Both the position numbers and the translations under genes were made by a program. A DNA stretch of 64,000 nucleotides, taken from Bacteroidales bacterium (GTDB lineage: Bacteria > Bacteroidota > Bacteroidia > Bacteroidales > JACABE01). The stretch spans positions 1-64,000 of the forward strand of contig JAHEYQ010000019.1 in NCBI GenBank assembly GCA_023251515.1, written 5' to 3'. Below are positions 54,691 to 63,629 of the stretch, one piece after another. Below the pieces are notes generated by a model, which saw only the letters and a list, made by a program, of their open reading frames with translations, did no database searches and had not been told where the DNA came from. How positions within the stretch are numbered: position 1 is the stretch's first letter; every line of letters starts with the position of its first letter.

Positions 54691-55146
54691 TTATTTTTTT
54701 GTTTTTAAAATCATATTAAAATCTTCTTTTACATATCTTTCTGGACGTAATATTATTGCAATACCAGCTGATTTCCATACGTAAGTATAAGGTATATCGC
54801 TGAAAGAAAAATTATATAGCAACACATTAAAAGTACTTTTGTCATATTTTACTTCTGAAAATTTTAATTTATCAGTATTTTTTTGCAAGGTAGCAATATC
54901 AATACCTTCAATAGGTTTTTGAGCGTCTTTCAGGCTTACCGTGTAATAAGAATTATCTAAAAAATAATTTAGATAACTTATTTGCTCAGGATTGGTTTTT
55001 AATAAATTATCAATGTATTGTTTGGAATAACATTGAGACAAGCGAGCATCAGGTTTTACATTAACAACCTGTGATTGAACCGAAAAACAAAATAAAAATG
55101 AAATGATTAACAAAACATTTCTCATTAAAAATCCATGATTCTTCAT
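54691..55146 (-). CDS. Small secreted protein
   Basis: A 151-residue protein with a signal peptide (hydrophobic residues 9-22, then QSQVVN). The mature region has CYSKQYIDNLLKTNPEQISY and ends in a beta-rich segment. No known family. Its gene lies 16 bp before the CUB/PKD protein on the same strand, so it may be a partner or accessory of that surface protein. The start is the ATG at 55146; an in-frame ATG seven codons later is also possible. Confidence 0.6.
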   Translation of the reverse strand: MKNHGFLMRNVLLIISFLFCFSVQSQVVNVKPDARLSQCYSKQYIDNLLKTNPEQISYLNYFLDNSYYTVSLKDAQKPIEGIDIATLQKNTDKLKFSEVKYDKSTFNVLLYNFSFSDIPYTYVWKSAGIAIILRPERYVKEDFNMILKTKK

Positions 55147-55175
55147 GATGTATTAAAAAGTTAGTTTATAATGAA

Positions 55176-55208
55176 CAAAATTACTACTATTTTTTAAATA
55201 ATAGTCAA
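55176..55208 (-). promoter_or_regulatory. Promoter of the surface-protein operon
   Basis: On the minus strand, TTG (55208-55206), a 22-bp spacer, then TAATTTTG (55183-55176), ~30 bp before the start at 55146. Confidence 0.5.
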
Positions 55209-55381
55209 AAGGCAGACAATTCATAAAATTCAAAGGTTGTATATTACTTTAAAAAATTACAAAAATATTAAGTTCCAAAATAAAATATTTTTTATAAACA
55301 CTTTTTCAAAACGATATAAATACAAAAGCAAAAACAATAACAAACTGATAAACAATAAATAAGCAATCAGTAACATTAAAA

Positions 55382-55411
55382 AAGCCCGGAATGTTATTAC
55401 AATCCGAGCTT
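55382..55411 (-). terminator. Terminator after the PepSY-TM gene
   Basis: Arms AAGCCCGGA and TCCGAGCTT (one mismatch) with a 12-nt loop; T-run on the minus strand. It lies 25 bp past the stop at 55436. Confidence 0.7.
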
Positions 55412-55435
55412 ATTTTTAAAATATTGATTGAAAAT

Positions 55436-56005
55436 TTATAAGAAAATTAAAGCCAGAATTGGTACAATTATGCCAGCCAAAACAAACCAGACACCTCTGT
55501 TGCTTAAACTATTTTTGCTTTTTGCTATGATAAACAATCCACTTATTGCTATTATTATCATACTTACACAAAAAAAGTCTGAAAACCATTGCCACCATTT
55601 TCCCGGATTATAGTGTAAAAAATTTAATTCAAAAAACATTGCCCTTTTGCTTATTTTTTCAAGATATCCTTCTTTACTTGCCATATTTAAAGTTATAGAA
55701 CCATTGTCAATAAATATTTTCAATGTATTTTCATTCGGGAAAAAATGTTTTTTATAATGATCTTCTTCATTATAATTCTTTAAAAAAGCCAGAATCCAAT
55801 CTTTATTAACAGATGCTTTACTAACATCTTCTTTTATTGTAAAATCTTCATATTTTATATGATAATTCGGATTCCAATCTTTTTTATGATTGAGAGCAAT
55901 ACCTGAAATACAATATATTATAGTAATTCCAAAGAAGAAATATCCTAAATCGCGGTGCAAAATTCTGTTCCATTTACGGAATAATCTGGTAGCATTTGAT
56001 GACAT
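55436..56005 (-). CDS. PepSY-associated TM-helix protein
   Basis: A 189-residue membrane protein. TM helices lie at about 18-37, 139-160 and 168-188. The N-terminus RKWNRILHRDLGYFFFGITIIYCISGIALNHKKDWNP is typical of the PepSY_TM-like family, with histidines H17 and H40 flanking the first helix. The periplasmic domain (~45-135) includes LNFLHYNPGKWWQWFSD. Such proteins often accompany heme or iron-redox systems. It lies 21 bp downstream of an OB-fold lipoprotein gene, probably in one operon. Confidence 0.75.
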   Translation of the reverse strand: MSSNATRLFRKWNRILHRDLGYFFFGITIIYCISGIALNHKKDWNPNYHIKYEDFTIKEDVSKASVNKDWILAFLKNYNEEDHYKKHFFPNENTLKIFIDNGSITLNMASKEGYLEKISKRAMFFELNFLHYNPGKWWQWFSDFFCVSMIIIAISGLFIIAKSKNSLSNRGVWFVLAGIIVPILALIFL

Positions 56006-56026
56006 AAAATCTGATATAATTTTTTA

Positions 56027-56620
56027 TTATTTCGTTTTTTCTTTAATTGATTTGCAACTGATTCCCCATATTGAAATATAAGCTTTTCCGCTTTCATCTA
56101 ATTTTTTTCGGAAATTTTTCACACTTGCATAAGGATCTTCAACTTCTGCATTTGTTGTATCTTTTGTTTGTATATTATTCTGACCTGAAATTGCTTTGTT
56201 TTCTTCATTACAAACTTTCTGATCTTTGTCTGCCAATGAAGCTTTTATTTCTGCTTCCCATTCATTCAGATAATTTGCATCAATTTTTTCATCCTCAATA
56301 ACAGTACCGGTAATTTCAACATCCAAACCTTCATATTTCAAATCAAAGGTTGAAACATCACCACCTGCATTGATTTTCAATGTTTTTTCAGGATCAGCTC
56401 CGAATAAAAACAACTTTTTTCCGCTGTGTTTACATATATGCGAAACAGTTCCGGAGATTACAACTTCTTTGTTTGCCCAATTTTCAGGATTTGCTAAAAA
56501 TTCATCAACAGTAATATTTACTTTCGTTGAATCGCTTTCATTGGTAGATTTTTGTTTACATCCAGTATTATTTAACAATACAAATGCAGTGATAACTAAT
56601 AAGAAAAAGAGTTTTTTCAT
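56027..56620 (-). CDS. OB-fold-like lipoprotein with a CKH motif
   Basis: A 197-residue lipoprotein (lipobox NNTGC, Cys21). Residues ~38-110 look like a small OB-type barrel: WANKEVVISGTVSHICKHSG, KKLFLFG, GLDVEITGTVIE. The cysteine and histidine in ICKHSGKK could bind a metal or heme, a guess. The C-terminal ~80 residues are a helical, charged region. It forms a likely operon with the PepSY-TM gene and shares the barrel type with the lipoprotein at 56786-57550. Confidence 0.6.
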   Translation of the reverse strand: MKKLFFLLVITAFVLLNNTGCKQKSTNESDSTKVNITVDEFLANPENWANKEVVISGTVSHICKHSGKKLFLFGADPEKTLKINAGGDVSTFDLKYEGLDVEITGTVIEDEKIDANYLNEWEAEIKASLADKDQKVCNEENKAISGQNNIQTKDTTNAEVEDPYASVKNFRKKLDESGKAYISIWGISCKSIKEKTK

Positions 56621-56652
56621 GTTTTTTGTTTTATTTTATGGTTAATATTTCG

Positions 56653-56660
56653 CAAAATTA
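56653..56660 (-). promoter_or_regulatory. Candidate -7 box
   Basis: TAATTTTG on the minus strand, 33 bp before the start at 56620; no -33 TTG at the right distance. Confidence 0.4.
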
Positions 56661-56735
56661 ATCAAATATGATAATATTCTATACATAATTTCTAAAGTTT
56701 TTTTCTTAAAACAGAAGTTGTTATGTTTCAAAACT

Positions 56736-56767
56736 AAAAAAGCTGCCTAAACATAGACAGCTTTTTT
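56736..56767 (-). terminator. Hairpin terminator
   Basis: Arms AAAAAAGCTG and CAGCTTTTTT with a 12-nt loop, between the two OB-fold lipoprotein genes; it ends the upstream gene (stop at 56786). Confidence 0.75.
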
Positions 56768-56785
56768 AAAAAAAACTTTCGCTTT

Positions 56786-57550
56786 TTATTTAATTATTTT
56801 TGCTTCTTCAAGCAAAACTTCATAAAAATATGAATAGCCCAAATCTTTATTAAGTGCTATCTTGCCTTCAACTACGATAATATCACCAACTTTTACAGTT
56901 TCTTTGGTTGTTATTGTCAAATCAAATTTTCCATTTGCATCGGTTCCATCTTGCATATGAATCCAATTTTTTTCCATAATTTCAGGACTGAATTTAGTAA
57001 CCTGACCTTTTATTTTTACGATTTTACCTTCATATTTGGATTTATTTGCATAAAGCTCAGCAATACTGATACCACCTGAAATTTTATCTATTTTCACATT
57101 TGCTTTTTCTATTTTAGGTTTCCCAACCATAGCTGTATCAGTTGATTCCATTTGTTGATGTGATGGAACTGCAGCTATTTCACGCTTTACAAAATCATCT
57201 GTTTTGCTGATATCATCAATAAATAATATTTCATTGAATGTTCGGCTTAATTCTTTACTTTGAAATTGTTTCATAGCAAAACCACCTTTATAATAAAGTG
57301 TATCACCATTTTTGGCATCTATACTTGTAACAGCACACCATAAAGTATCCACATCTTTATTAGCAGGATTGCCTATTTCCTGAAAACGAAGATAAGTATA
57401 TTGACTGGTTTGAATAACTTCTTTTACCAATATTGTATGAATTCCTAATTTTAATAATTCATCACGCTTTTTGTCTTCGGTTGATTTACATGAAATTAAA
57501 AATAAAACCCCAATCATTAAAAGTATAAAACTGTTTTTTGTTGTTCTCAT
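56786..57550 (-). CDS. OB-fold-like lipoprotein, paralogue type
   Basis: A 254-residue lipoprotein (LFLISCKS, Cys21). It has two beta-barrel-like parts. The first (~40-100) is VKEVIQTSQYTYLRF...DTLWCAVTSIDAKNGDTLYY. The second (~165-250) is YEGKIVKIKGQVTKFSPEIM, WIHMQDGTD, VGDIIVVEGKIALNKD, close to the OB-fold seen in Bacteroidota cytochrome-linked lipoproteins. It is divergent from ccsBA across 366 bp carrying FNR-like sites, so a role in the same respiratory setting is inferred. Confidence 0.62.
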   Translation of the reverse strand: MRTTKNSFILLMIGVLFLISCKSTEDKKRDELLKLGIHTILVKEVIQTSQYTYLRFQEIGNPANKDVDTLWCAVTSIDAKNGDTLYYKGGFAMKQFQSKELSRTFNEILFIDDISKTDDFVKREIAAVPSHQQMESTDTAMVGKPKIEKANVKIDKISGGISIAELYANKSKYEGKIVKIKGQVTKFSPEIMEKNWIHMQDGTDANGKFDLTITTKETVKVGDIIVVEGKIALNKDLGYSYFYEVLLEEAKIIK

Positions 57551-57579
57551 TATTACTAAATTTTTTAATTATTTTGATG

Positions 57580-57587
57580 CAAAAATA
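57580..57587 (-). promoter_or_regulatory. Candidate -7 box of the OB-fold lipoprotein gene
   Basis: TATTTTTG on the minus strand, 30 bp before the start at 57550. Confidence 0.4.
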
Positions 57588-57660
57588 AATATATAATTTT
57601 GATTTTCTATCATATTTTATTTGAAATATATCATCTAATTCATTGATATTATTGATATGA

Positions 57661-57695
57661 GCGATATTTATCAAAATTGATATGATATTTATCAA
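57661..57695. promoter_or_regulatory. Two FNR/CRP-like palindromes, 21 bp apart
   Basis: GCGAT-ATTT-ATCAA (57661-57674) and ATGAT-ATTT-ATCAA (57682-57695) each match TTGAT-N4-ATCAA at 8 of 10 positions, and their centres are 21 bp (two helical turns) apart. Further TTGATAT strings lie at about 57643, 57652 and 57677. The pair sits in the divergent region between the OB-fold lipoprotein and ccsBA. Binding by an FNR/CRP-family regulator is inferred. Confidence 0.4.
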
Positions 57696-57791
57696 ACAAT
57701 AAAGAATTCGATTTGATTTTCTTTCTTATGTTTTTTTTATATAAACCTGTTTTACAGATATCTAGTTTTTATGAAATATATTTCAATGAAT

Positions 57792-57799
57792 TATATTTG
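57792..57799 (+). promoter_or_regulatory. Candidate ccsBA -7 box
   Basis: TATATTTG, a full TAnnTTTG match, 118 bp before the ccsBA ATG; no TTG at -33. The rest of 57551-57916 is AT-rich with no gene. Confidence 0.35.
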
Positions 57800-57916
57800 T
57801 ATCTATAAAAGCGAAAATTGAAATTTCATTAACAAGTTGTTAACCAAAATTACTTTTGTATTTTGTAATATTGCCATTGGTTTAAAAAACCTTATTATAA
57901 ACAGAATAATTTAAAA

Positions 57917-60900
57917 ATGAAGAGATTTTGGAATTTTATATTTTCGTCTAGAGCTACAATTATTTTTATGTTTGTCATTGGCACTGCTATGGCTGTAGCT
58001 ACTTTTATTGAAGACAAATATGACACTGCAACCGCTAACTTATATGTTTACAAAACATTATGGTTTGAAATATTATTTATTATTCTTGCTATAAATCTGA
58101 TTGGGCACATTAAAGTTTACAAATTATTGTCAAGAAAAAAAATTGCAGGCTTTATTTTTCATATTTCTTTTATCGTAATGATAATTGGTGCGGCTATTAC
58201 ACGCTATATCAGCTACGAAGGCAGTATGCATATCAGAAAAGGCAGCGAATCGAATCTTATTTATACAAATGAAACTATACTTGCAATAAAACACAAGGAC
58301 AAAAAGTTCGAGTTTCCGGTAAACTCAAATGAGATTACATCAAAAAGCCTGAATCTGAGCATTCCGACTGAAAAAAACGATAATATTGATATCAGGATTA
58401 AAGATATTATTCCAAATGCTGTTGAATCTTATGTTGAGAATTCAGAAAATGGAAATGATATTATTCATTTGTCAGTTTTAAGCATGTCAGGATTGCAGAA
58501 TATTTACATTAAAAAAGGTGAAATAAAAGAAGTATCAAACGTTTTAGTTGCTTTTGACAATAATTCAAATGCCGAAGCTGTAAATATTACTGATAACAAT
58601 GGTGTTTTAAAAATTAAATCGCCCTTTCCTGTTGAATATTCAACTATGGCAGAAAACACTTCTGATAGTATAGCCGCAGATTCATCTGCAAACTTTACCG
58701 AAAACTTTGTTTATCATATAAATGCTTCTTCTTTTGTATTTTCAAAATTTATGAAAAAGGCTGAAAAAAAATTAATGAGTTCAGAAAAAGAAGGTAGCGG
58801 AAATGATGCCATAGTTTTAGAAGCAAAATATAAAGGCAAGTCTTTTGATATAATTGCAGCAAACACAACTGGTTACGCTTCTGATTTTGAAAACACAAAA
58901 ATTGAAGACGAGAATATCGAAATTGCATTAGGTTTCAAAACAATCGAATTACCTTTTTCTATTTATTTGAAAGATTTTATTTTCGAGAAATATCCGGGTT
59001 CAGAAAGTCCATCTTCTTATAAAAGCGAAGTAATCTTAATTGATAAACGCAATAATTTAAAAGAAGACCACAGTATTTTCATGAATAATGTTTTGGATTA
59101 TAATCAATATCGCTTTTTCCAATCTTCTTACGACACCGACGAACAAGGAACTATTTTGTCTGTAAATCATGACTTTTGGGGCACTATTATTTCATATCTG
59201 GGATATTTTTTAATGATAATCGGATTTATCTTTACTCTTTTTAATAAAAATTCAAGATTTTTACATTTAAGAAAAGAGATTAAAGAAGTGAGAAATAGCA
59301 GAAAATCAATTGTAATAATTCTTATATTATTGTTTGGTTTAAGCAATGTTACTTTTGCTCAGAATAATAAAGCAGCAGATAAAAAACATGTTGAAAAATT
59401 TGGTAATATATTGATACAGACCTATGACGGACGTTTTGCTCCTGTCCATACTTTGGCATTAGATGTTATGCATAAAGTTGCAAAAAAAGAGAGTTTTGAG
59501 GTTGAAGGCAAAGGTAAAATGAATACTATGCAGGCATTTATGGATATGATGCTTGACCCTGAACTTTGGCAAAAACAAAAAATAATTTATGTTCCACAGA
59601 AAGCTATTAGAGATATTATCGGAATTACTACAGAATATGCTTGTTTTCATGATTTTTTTGATGAGAGACAGGCTTATAAATTAGATACCTATATAAATGA
59701 AGCTTTTCGTAAAAAACAAAATGAAAAGAACAAAACTGATCGTGAAATTCTGAAGGTTGACGAACGGCTGAATTTGTTTTATATGACTATTAACGGAAGT
59801 ATTCTGAAAATATTTCCTGAACAGGATTCAAAAAATCACAAATGGATTAGCTGGGATGATAAATCAGCATCAGTACCTTTATCAGGAAGTATCAATGTTA
59901 TTAACGAAGAATTAAAACTAAAAACCTTTAATTATGCGAGTTTACTTCAAGCTTATATGTTTGAAGTAAGTAATTCGATTCAAAGCGGTGACTATACCAA
60001 AGCCGATAAAATTCTTGCTTATATTTCTGATATCCAAAGACAATTTACTGACCCGACTATATTGCCTTCTGACACTAAAATAAGTGCCGAAGTATTTTAC
60101 AATAAAGCTGATATTTTTGTATTCTTAAAGAATATTTACATGATTTTAAGTGTATTGCTTTTGGTATTTGCGTTTATCGAAAACATTAAATCAAATAATA
60201 GTAAACTTATTTCTTTTATTTTAAATGCCTTGACAATAATTCTTGGATTGGCCTTTGTATATCATAGTTTTGGGATGGCTTTGCGCTGGTATATTACCGG
60301 ACATGCACCATGGGCAAATGGTTACGAAGCATTGATACTTGTTGGCTGGGGCGCATTAATTGCAGGATTTAGTTTTGCAAAACATTCAAAAATAACACTT
60401 GCCGCTACTACTTTGCTTGCATTTTTTGTATTGATGACAGCTAGCCACAGTAGCTACGATCCGCAGTTAACCAATTTGCAACCTGTATTAAAATCATATT
60501 GGCTTATTATACATGTTGCTACACTTACCATAAGTTATGGATTTTTAGGTCTTGGGTTTATTATGGGTATTATGAATCTTTTAATTTATTTATCGAAAAA
60601 CAAAAGCAACGAAAAACGATTAGATTTATTAATTTCTGAAAATACATACATTATAGAAATGAACCTTATTATTGGCTTAATGCTTGCTACAATAGGTACT
60701 TTTTTGGGTGCTGTTTGGGCAAACGAATCATGGGGCAGATATTGGGGATGGGATGCAAAAGAAACTTGGGCATTAATTATAGTAATTACTTATACAATAG
60801 TTACTCACATGAGATTTATACCCAAACTGAATAATAAATTTACATTTAACGTAGCAAGTGTATTGAGTTTTGCAAGTGTTATTATGACATTTGTTGGTGT

Positions 60901-61045
60901 AAATTACTATTTATCAAAAGGAATGCATAGCTATGGAGCCGGAGATACACCCATTTTTCCATTGTGGGCTTGGGGCACGATTTTTGCTATAATAATATTA
61001 ATAGTCTCAGCTTCGATTAAAGAGAATAAAAAATTAAACAATTAA
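57917..61045 (+). CDS. ccsBA: Fused ResB-CcsA cytochrome c synthase
   Basis: A 1042-residue membrane protein combining CcsB/ResB and CcsA, the system II machinery that exports heme and attaches it to CXXCH of c-type cytochromes. Residues ~1-460 are ResB-like, with N-terminal helices, a large periplasmic part, and a helix near 425-442. An extra soluble region follows (~485-735). Residues ~740-1042 are CcsA with the heme-handling WWD motif WGRYWGWDAKETW near 935-950 and histidines in flanking helices. It lies 32 bp before a tetraheme cytochrome gene, a likely substrate. Confidence 0.92.
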   Translation: MKRFWNFIFSSRATIIFMFVIGTAMAVATFIEDKYDTATANLYVYKTLWFEILFIILAINLIGHIKVYKLLSRKKIAGFIFHISFIVMIIGAAITRYISYEGSMHIRKGSESNLIYTNETILAIKHKDKKFEFPVNSNEITSKSLNLSIPTEKNDNIDIRIKDIIPNAVESYVENSENGNDIIHLSVLSMSGLQNIYIKKGEIKEVSNVLVAFDNNSNAEAVNITDNNGVLKIKSPFPVEYSTMAENTSDSIAADSSANFTENFVYHINASSFVFSKFMKKAEKKLMSSEKEGSGNDAIVLEAKYKGKSFDIIAANTTGYASDFENTKIEDENIEIALGFKTIELPFSIYLKDFIFEKYPGSESPSSYKSEVILIDKRNNLKEDHSIFMNNVLDYNQYRFFQSSYDTDEQGTILSVNHDFWGTIISYLGYFLMIIGFIFTLFNKNSRFLHLRKEIKEVRNSRKSIVIILILLFGLSNVTFAQNNKAADKKHVEKFGNILIQTYDGRFAPVHTLALDVMHKVAKKESFEVEGKGKMNTMQAFMDMMLDPELWQKQKIIYVPQKAIRDIIGITTEYACFHDFFDERQAYKLDTYINEAFRKKQNEKNKTDREILKVDERLNLFYMTINGSILKIFPEQDSKNHKWISWDDKSASVPLSGSINVINEELKLKTFNYASLLQAYMFEVSNSIQSGDYTKADKILAYISDIQRQFTDPTILPSDTKISAEVFYNKADIFVFLKNIYMILSVLLLVFAFIENIKSNNSKLISFILNALTIILGLAFVYHSFGMALRWYITGHAPWANGYEALILVGWGALIAGFSFAKHSKITLAATTLLAFFVLMTASHSSYDPQLTNLQPVLKSYWLIIHVATLTISYGFLGLGFIMGIMNLLIYLSKNKSNEKRLDLLISENTYIIEMNLIIGLMLATIGTFLGAVWANESWGRYWGWDAKETWALIIVITYTIVTHMRFIPKLNNKFTFNVASVLSFASVIMTFVGVNYYLSKGMHSYGAGDTPIFPLWAWGTIFAIIILIVSASIKENKKLNN

Positions 61046-61077
61046 ATAATTTTAATATTAATCTAAAAAAAACAAAG

Positions 61078-61590
61078 ATGAAAAAACTTTCAATCGTAAT
61101 GGCAATTATGCTATTTCTATTAAGTACTGCTTTAATGGCTCAAAACAAATACGTTGGAGCAAAAAATTGCAAAATGTGTCACATGACAAAAGGTAAAGCT
61201 TACCCTGTTTGGGAAGCATCAAAACATGCTAAAGCACTTGAAACATTAAAAAGTGATGCTGCAAAAAAAATTGGTGCTGCAAAAGGCATTGCTGATCCTT
61301 CTACAGATGCAAAATGTCTGAAATGTCATTCAACTGCTGCAGGTGTTGATGCCAAATTAATTGCCGGAATAACCAAAGAAGAAGGTGTTTCATGCGAAAC
61401 TTGCCACGGAGCAGGCAGTGCCTATAAAGCTCCTGCTGTAATGAGAAATCATGACGCTTGTGTAACTAATGGCTTAATTACTCCAGACGAAAAAATGTGC
61501 TTAAAATGTCACAATTCTGAAAGTCCTACTTTCAAAGGTTTTGACTATGCAAAATATAGTGCAAAAATTGCTCATAAAAATCCTAAATAA
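61078..61590 (+). CDS. Tetraheme cytochrome c, c554-like
   Basis: A 170-residue exported protein with a signal peptide (1-21, LMAQ). Four heme motifs lie at residues 31-35 (CKMCH), 80-84 (CLKCH), 106-110 (CETCH) and 141-145 (CLKCH). The spacing and the start KYVGAKNCKMCH resemble cytochrome c554-type proteins. Extra histidines (AYPVWEASKHAKAL, RNHDAC, AHKNPK) are candidate distal ligands. It is co-transcribed with ccsBA. Partner or terminal acceptor unknown; electron shuttling from the quinol-oxidising cytochrome encoded next is likely. Confidence 0.85.
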   Translation: MKKLSIVMAIMLFLLSTALMAQNKYVGAKNCKMCHMTKGKAYPVWEASKHAKALETLKSDAAKKIGAAKGIADPSTDAKCLKCHSTAAGVDAKLIAGITKEEGVSCETCHGAGSAYKAPAVMRNHDACVTNGLITPDEKMCLKCHNSESPTFKGFDYAKYSAKIAHKNPK

Positions 61591-61627
61591 GGATTTATAT
61601 AGTATCGTACTATAAAAATCAAACAAA

Positions 61628-61669
61628 AAAAAATCCACATTCTGCCAAGATGCGGAATGTGGATTTTTT
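61628..61669 (+). terminator. Terminator after the tetraheme cytochrome gene
   Basis: 15-bp arms (61628-61642 and 61655-61669) with a 12-nt loop, flanked by an A-run and T-run. Confidence 0.85.
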
Positions 61670-61796
61670 TATACATTAAAGATACATATTTATGATATAA
61701 ACATTTACTATATAACTAACAGTAAACCCAAACAATAAAATTGTTGCTAAGCTATTTAGAGTGAGCATTTAAGTATTTACATAAACAATTTATTCA

Positions 61797-63293
61797 ATGA
61801 AATTACCACGTACATATTACAATAACATTACCTATTTAGGTACAATTATTGCCGCAATAGCATGGATAACTCTGATTATTTTTATTTTTCAGATATATGT
61901 TTTCCGCATCAACAATGTTTACTTTGATTTATACACATTTATAGTTACTCCTGCCTTTCTGGTTATCGGACATATTCTTATTCCTTTAGGAATGATCAGA
62001 AAAAGAAGAAAAATAAAAAAAGGCATTGTTGATAATGACTCAAAACTTTTGGTACTTAATCTAAGAGATCCAAAAACCAGAAATGCAGTTATGATATTTT
62101 CTGTAGTATCAATATTTTTTGTTATCACTACAATTATTGGAAGTTATAAAGCTTTTCATTATACCGAATCAGTAGAATTTTGCGGTAAATTATGCCATAA
62201 AGTAATGAATCCTGAATATACTGCTTATCAGAATTCGCCACATGCTAAAGTTAAATGTGCCGAATGTCATGTGGGTGAAGGTGCAGATTTTTACGTTAAA
62301 TCAAAAATGTCGGGTTTACGACAGGTTTACAAGTATGCTTTAGGAACTTATATCAGACCTATTGCAACTCCAATTGAAAACTTACGCCCTGCACGTGAAA
62401 CCTGCGAAAAATGCCATTGGCCTCAAAAGTTTTACACCAATGCCCTGCGCAAAGAAAAATATTATCTGGCAGATTCGGCTAATACCGAATGGAATATTAC
62501 ACTTAATATGAAAATTGGTGCCAATCATCAGGCAATGGGTCTTACCGAAGGAATTCACTGGCATATTAATCCGGACATTAATATCGAATATAAATCGAGT
62601 CCGAAACGCGATGTTATTTACTGGATTAAAAAAACAGATAAAAAGACGGGTGTTGAAACCATTTATAAAGACAACGAAGTTGATATGAAAAACGTTGATT
62701 TAAAGAAATCTGAAGCAAGAAGTATGGATTGTATGGATTGTCATAACCGTCCTTCGCACGAGTATCGTTCACCTTCAAAATATGTAAACGAACTTATGGC
62801 TGCCAATAATAAAATTTCGACAATCCCATGGTTTAAAAGTGCTGCTATGGAAGCCTTGAAAATTAATTACGGGACTTCCGATTCTGCTTCAATGGAAATA
62901 AAGAATAAAATCATTAATTTCTACAAGGAATCTTATCCCGATTTTTATAAAAAATACAATTCTCAAATTATTACTGCTATTAGTGAAGTAAAAAGAGTAT
63001 TTGCACTTAATACTTTCCCTGAAATGAAAGTAAATTACAGTGTTTATCCGCGACATATAGGCCATCTTGAATCAAACGGTTGTTTCAGATGTCATAATGA
63101 TAAGTTTAAATCTCCATCAGGAAAAGTAATTTCAAAAGATTGCAATCTTTGTCATACCATTGTTGCACAAGGCAAAACCGGCGATATTAAATATACCGGT
63201 ATTAATGCAACTTTAGAGTTTTCGCATCCTGTAGATATCGGCGATGCATGGAAAGAATCAAATTGCATGGATTGTCATAGCCAATTGTATTAA
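61797..63293 (+). CDS. NapC/NirT-like multiheme membrane cytochrome c
   Basis: A 498-residue protein with three hydrophobic helices (about 15-37, 48-66, 98-118). A periplasmic multiheme region begins FCGKLCHKVMNPEYTAYQ (Cys129, CX3CH). CXXCH motifs follow: CAECH, CEKCH, CMDCH, CFRCH, CNLCH and CMDCH, for seven heme motifs in all if the CX3CH is used. The first ~80 periplasmic residues match the NapC/NirT quinol-oxidising fold (SPHAKVKCAECHVGEG). It probably passes electrons from menaquinol to periplasmic or surface acceptors. It has its own transcription unit after a terminator. Confidence 0.83.
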   Translation: MKLPRTYYNNITYLGTIIAAIAWITLIIFIFQIYVFRINNVYFDLYTFIVTPAFLVIGHILIPLGMIRKRRKIKKGIVDNDSKLLVLNLRDPKTRNAVMIFSVVSIFFVITTIIGSYKAFHYTESVEFCGKLCHKVMNPEYTAYQNSPHAKVKCAECHVGEGADFYVKSKMSGLRQVYKYALGTYIRPIATPIENLRPARETCEKCHWPQKFYTNALRKEKYYLADSANTEWNITLNMKIGANHQAMGLTEGIHWHINPDINIEYKSSPKRDVIYWIKKTDKKTGVETIYKDNEVDMKNVDLKKSEARSMDCMDCHNRPSHEYRSPSKYVNELMAANNKISTIPWFKSAAMEALKINYGTSDSASMEIKNKIINFYKESYPDFYKKYNSQIITAISEVKRVFALNTFPEMKVNYSVYPRHIGHLESNGCFRCHNDKFKSPSGKVISKDCNLCHTIVAQGKTGDIKYTGINATLEFSHPVDIGDAWKESNCMDCHSQLY

Positions 63294-63315
63294 TTTCTTA
63301 TATTATTCAAATATT

Positions 63316-63352
63316 AGCACCGATGATTTTCATAATTCATCGGTGCTTTTTT
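63316..63352 (+). terminator. Terminator after the multiheme cytochrome gene
   Basis: Perfect 11-bp arms AGCACCGATGA and TCATCGGTGCT with a 10-nt loop, followed by a T-run. Confidence 0.9.
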
Positions 63353-63460
63353 GTTTTATTATTAATGAGTTTTATTCTGCCAAAATGCAACACCGGCATT
63401 AATGGTAAACTTATTCTTTTCATTTGCTTTCTTATTTATATAATTAACCTGATTTTTTGA

Positions 63461-63493
63461 AACCTGACTGGTTTTTGAAACCTGTTAGGTTTT
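63461..63493. repeat. Dispersed palindrome, acctgacaggt family, copy 3
   Basis: A degenerate copy of the element at 237-265 and 15565-15597: ACCTGACTGGTTTTTGAAAC next to CCTGTTAGGTTTT. Confidence 0.6.
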
Positions 63494-63629
63494 ACTGAAA
63501 TAATCATCTGCCTGTGTGTCAGATTTAGTTTGTCATGAATGTTTTATAATGATATCTTCAGCTTTTGTTTTATGCTTTTGTGAAAATTTATCAGTAAAAT
63601 TAAAAAAACTCGAAGAGTTTAATTTACAT

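Noticed and set aside
57486..57695. 69-codon minus-strand frame
   Set aside because: It overlaps the 5' end of the lipoprotein gene and the regulatory region, with AT-driven composition.
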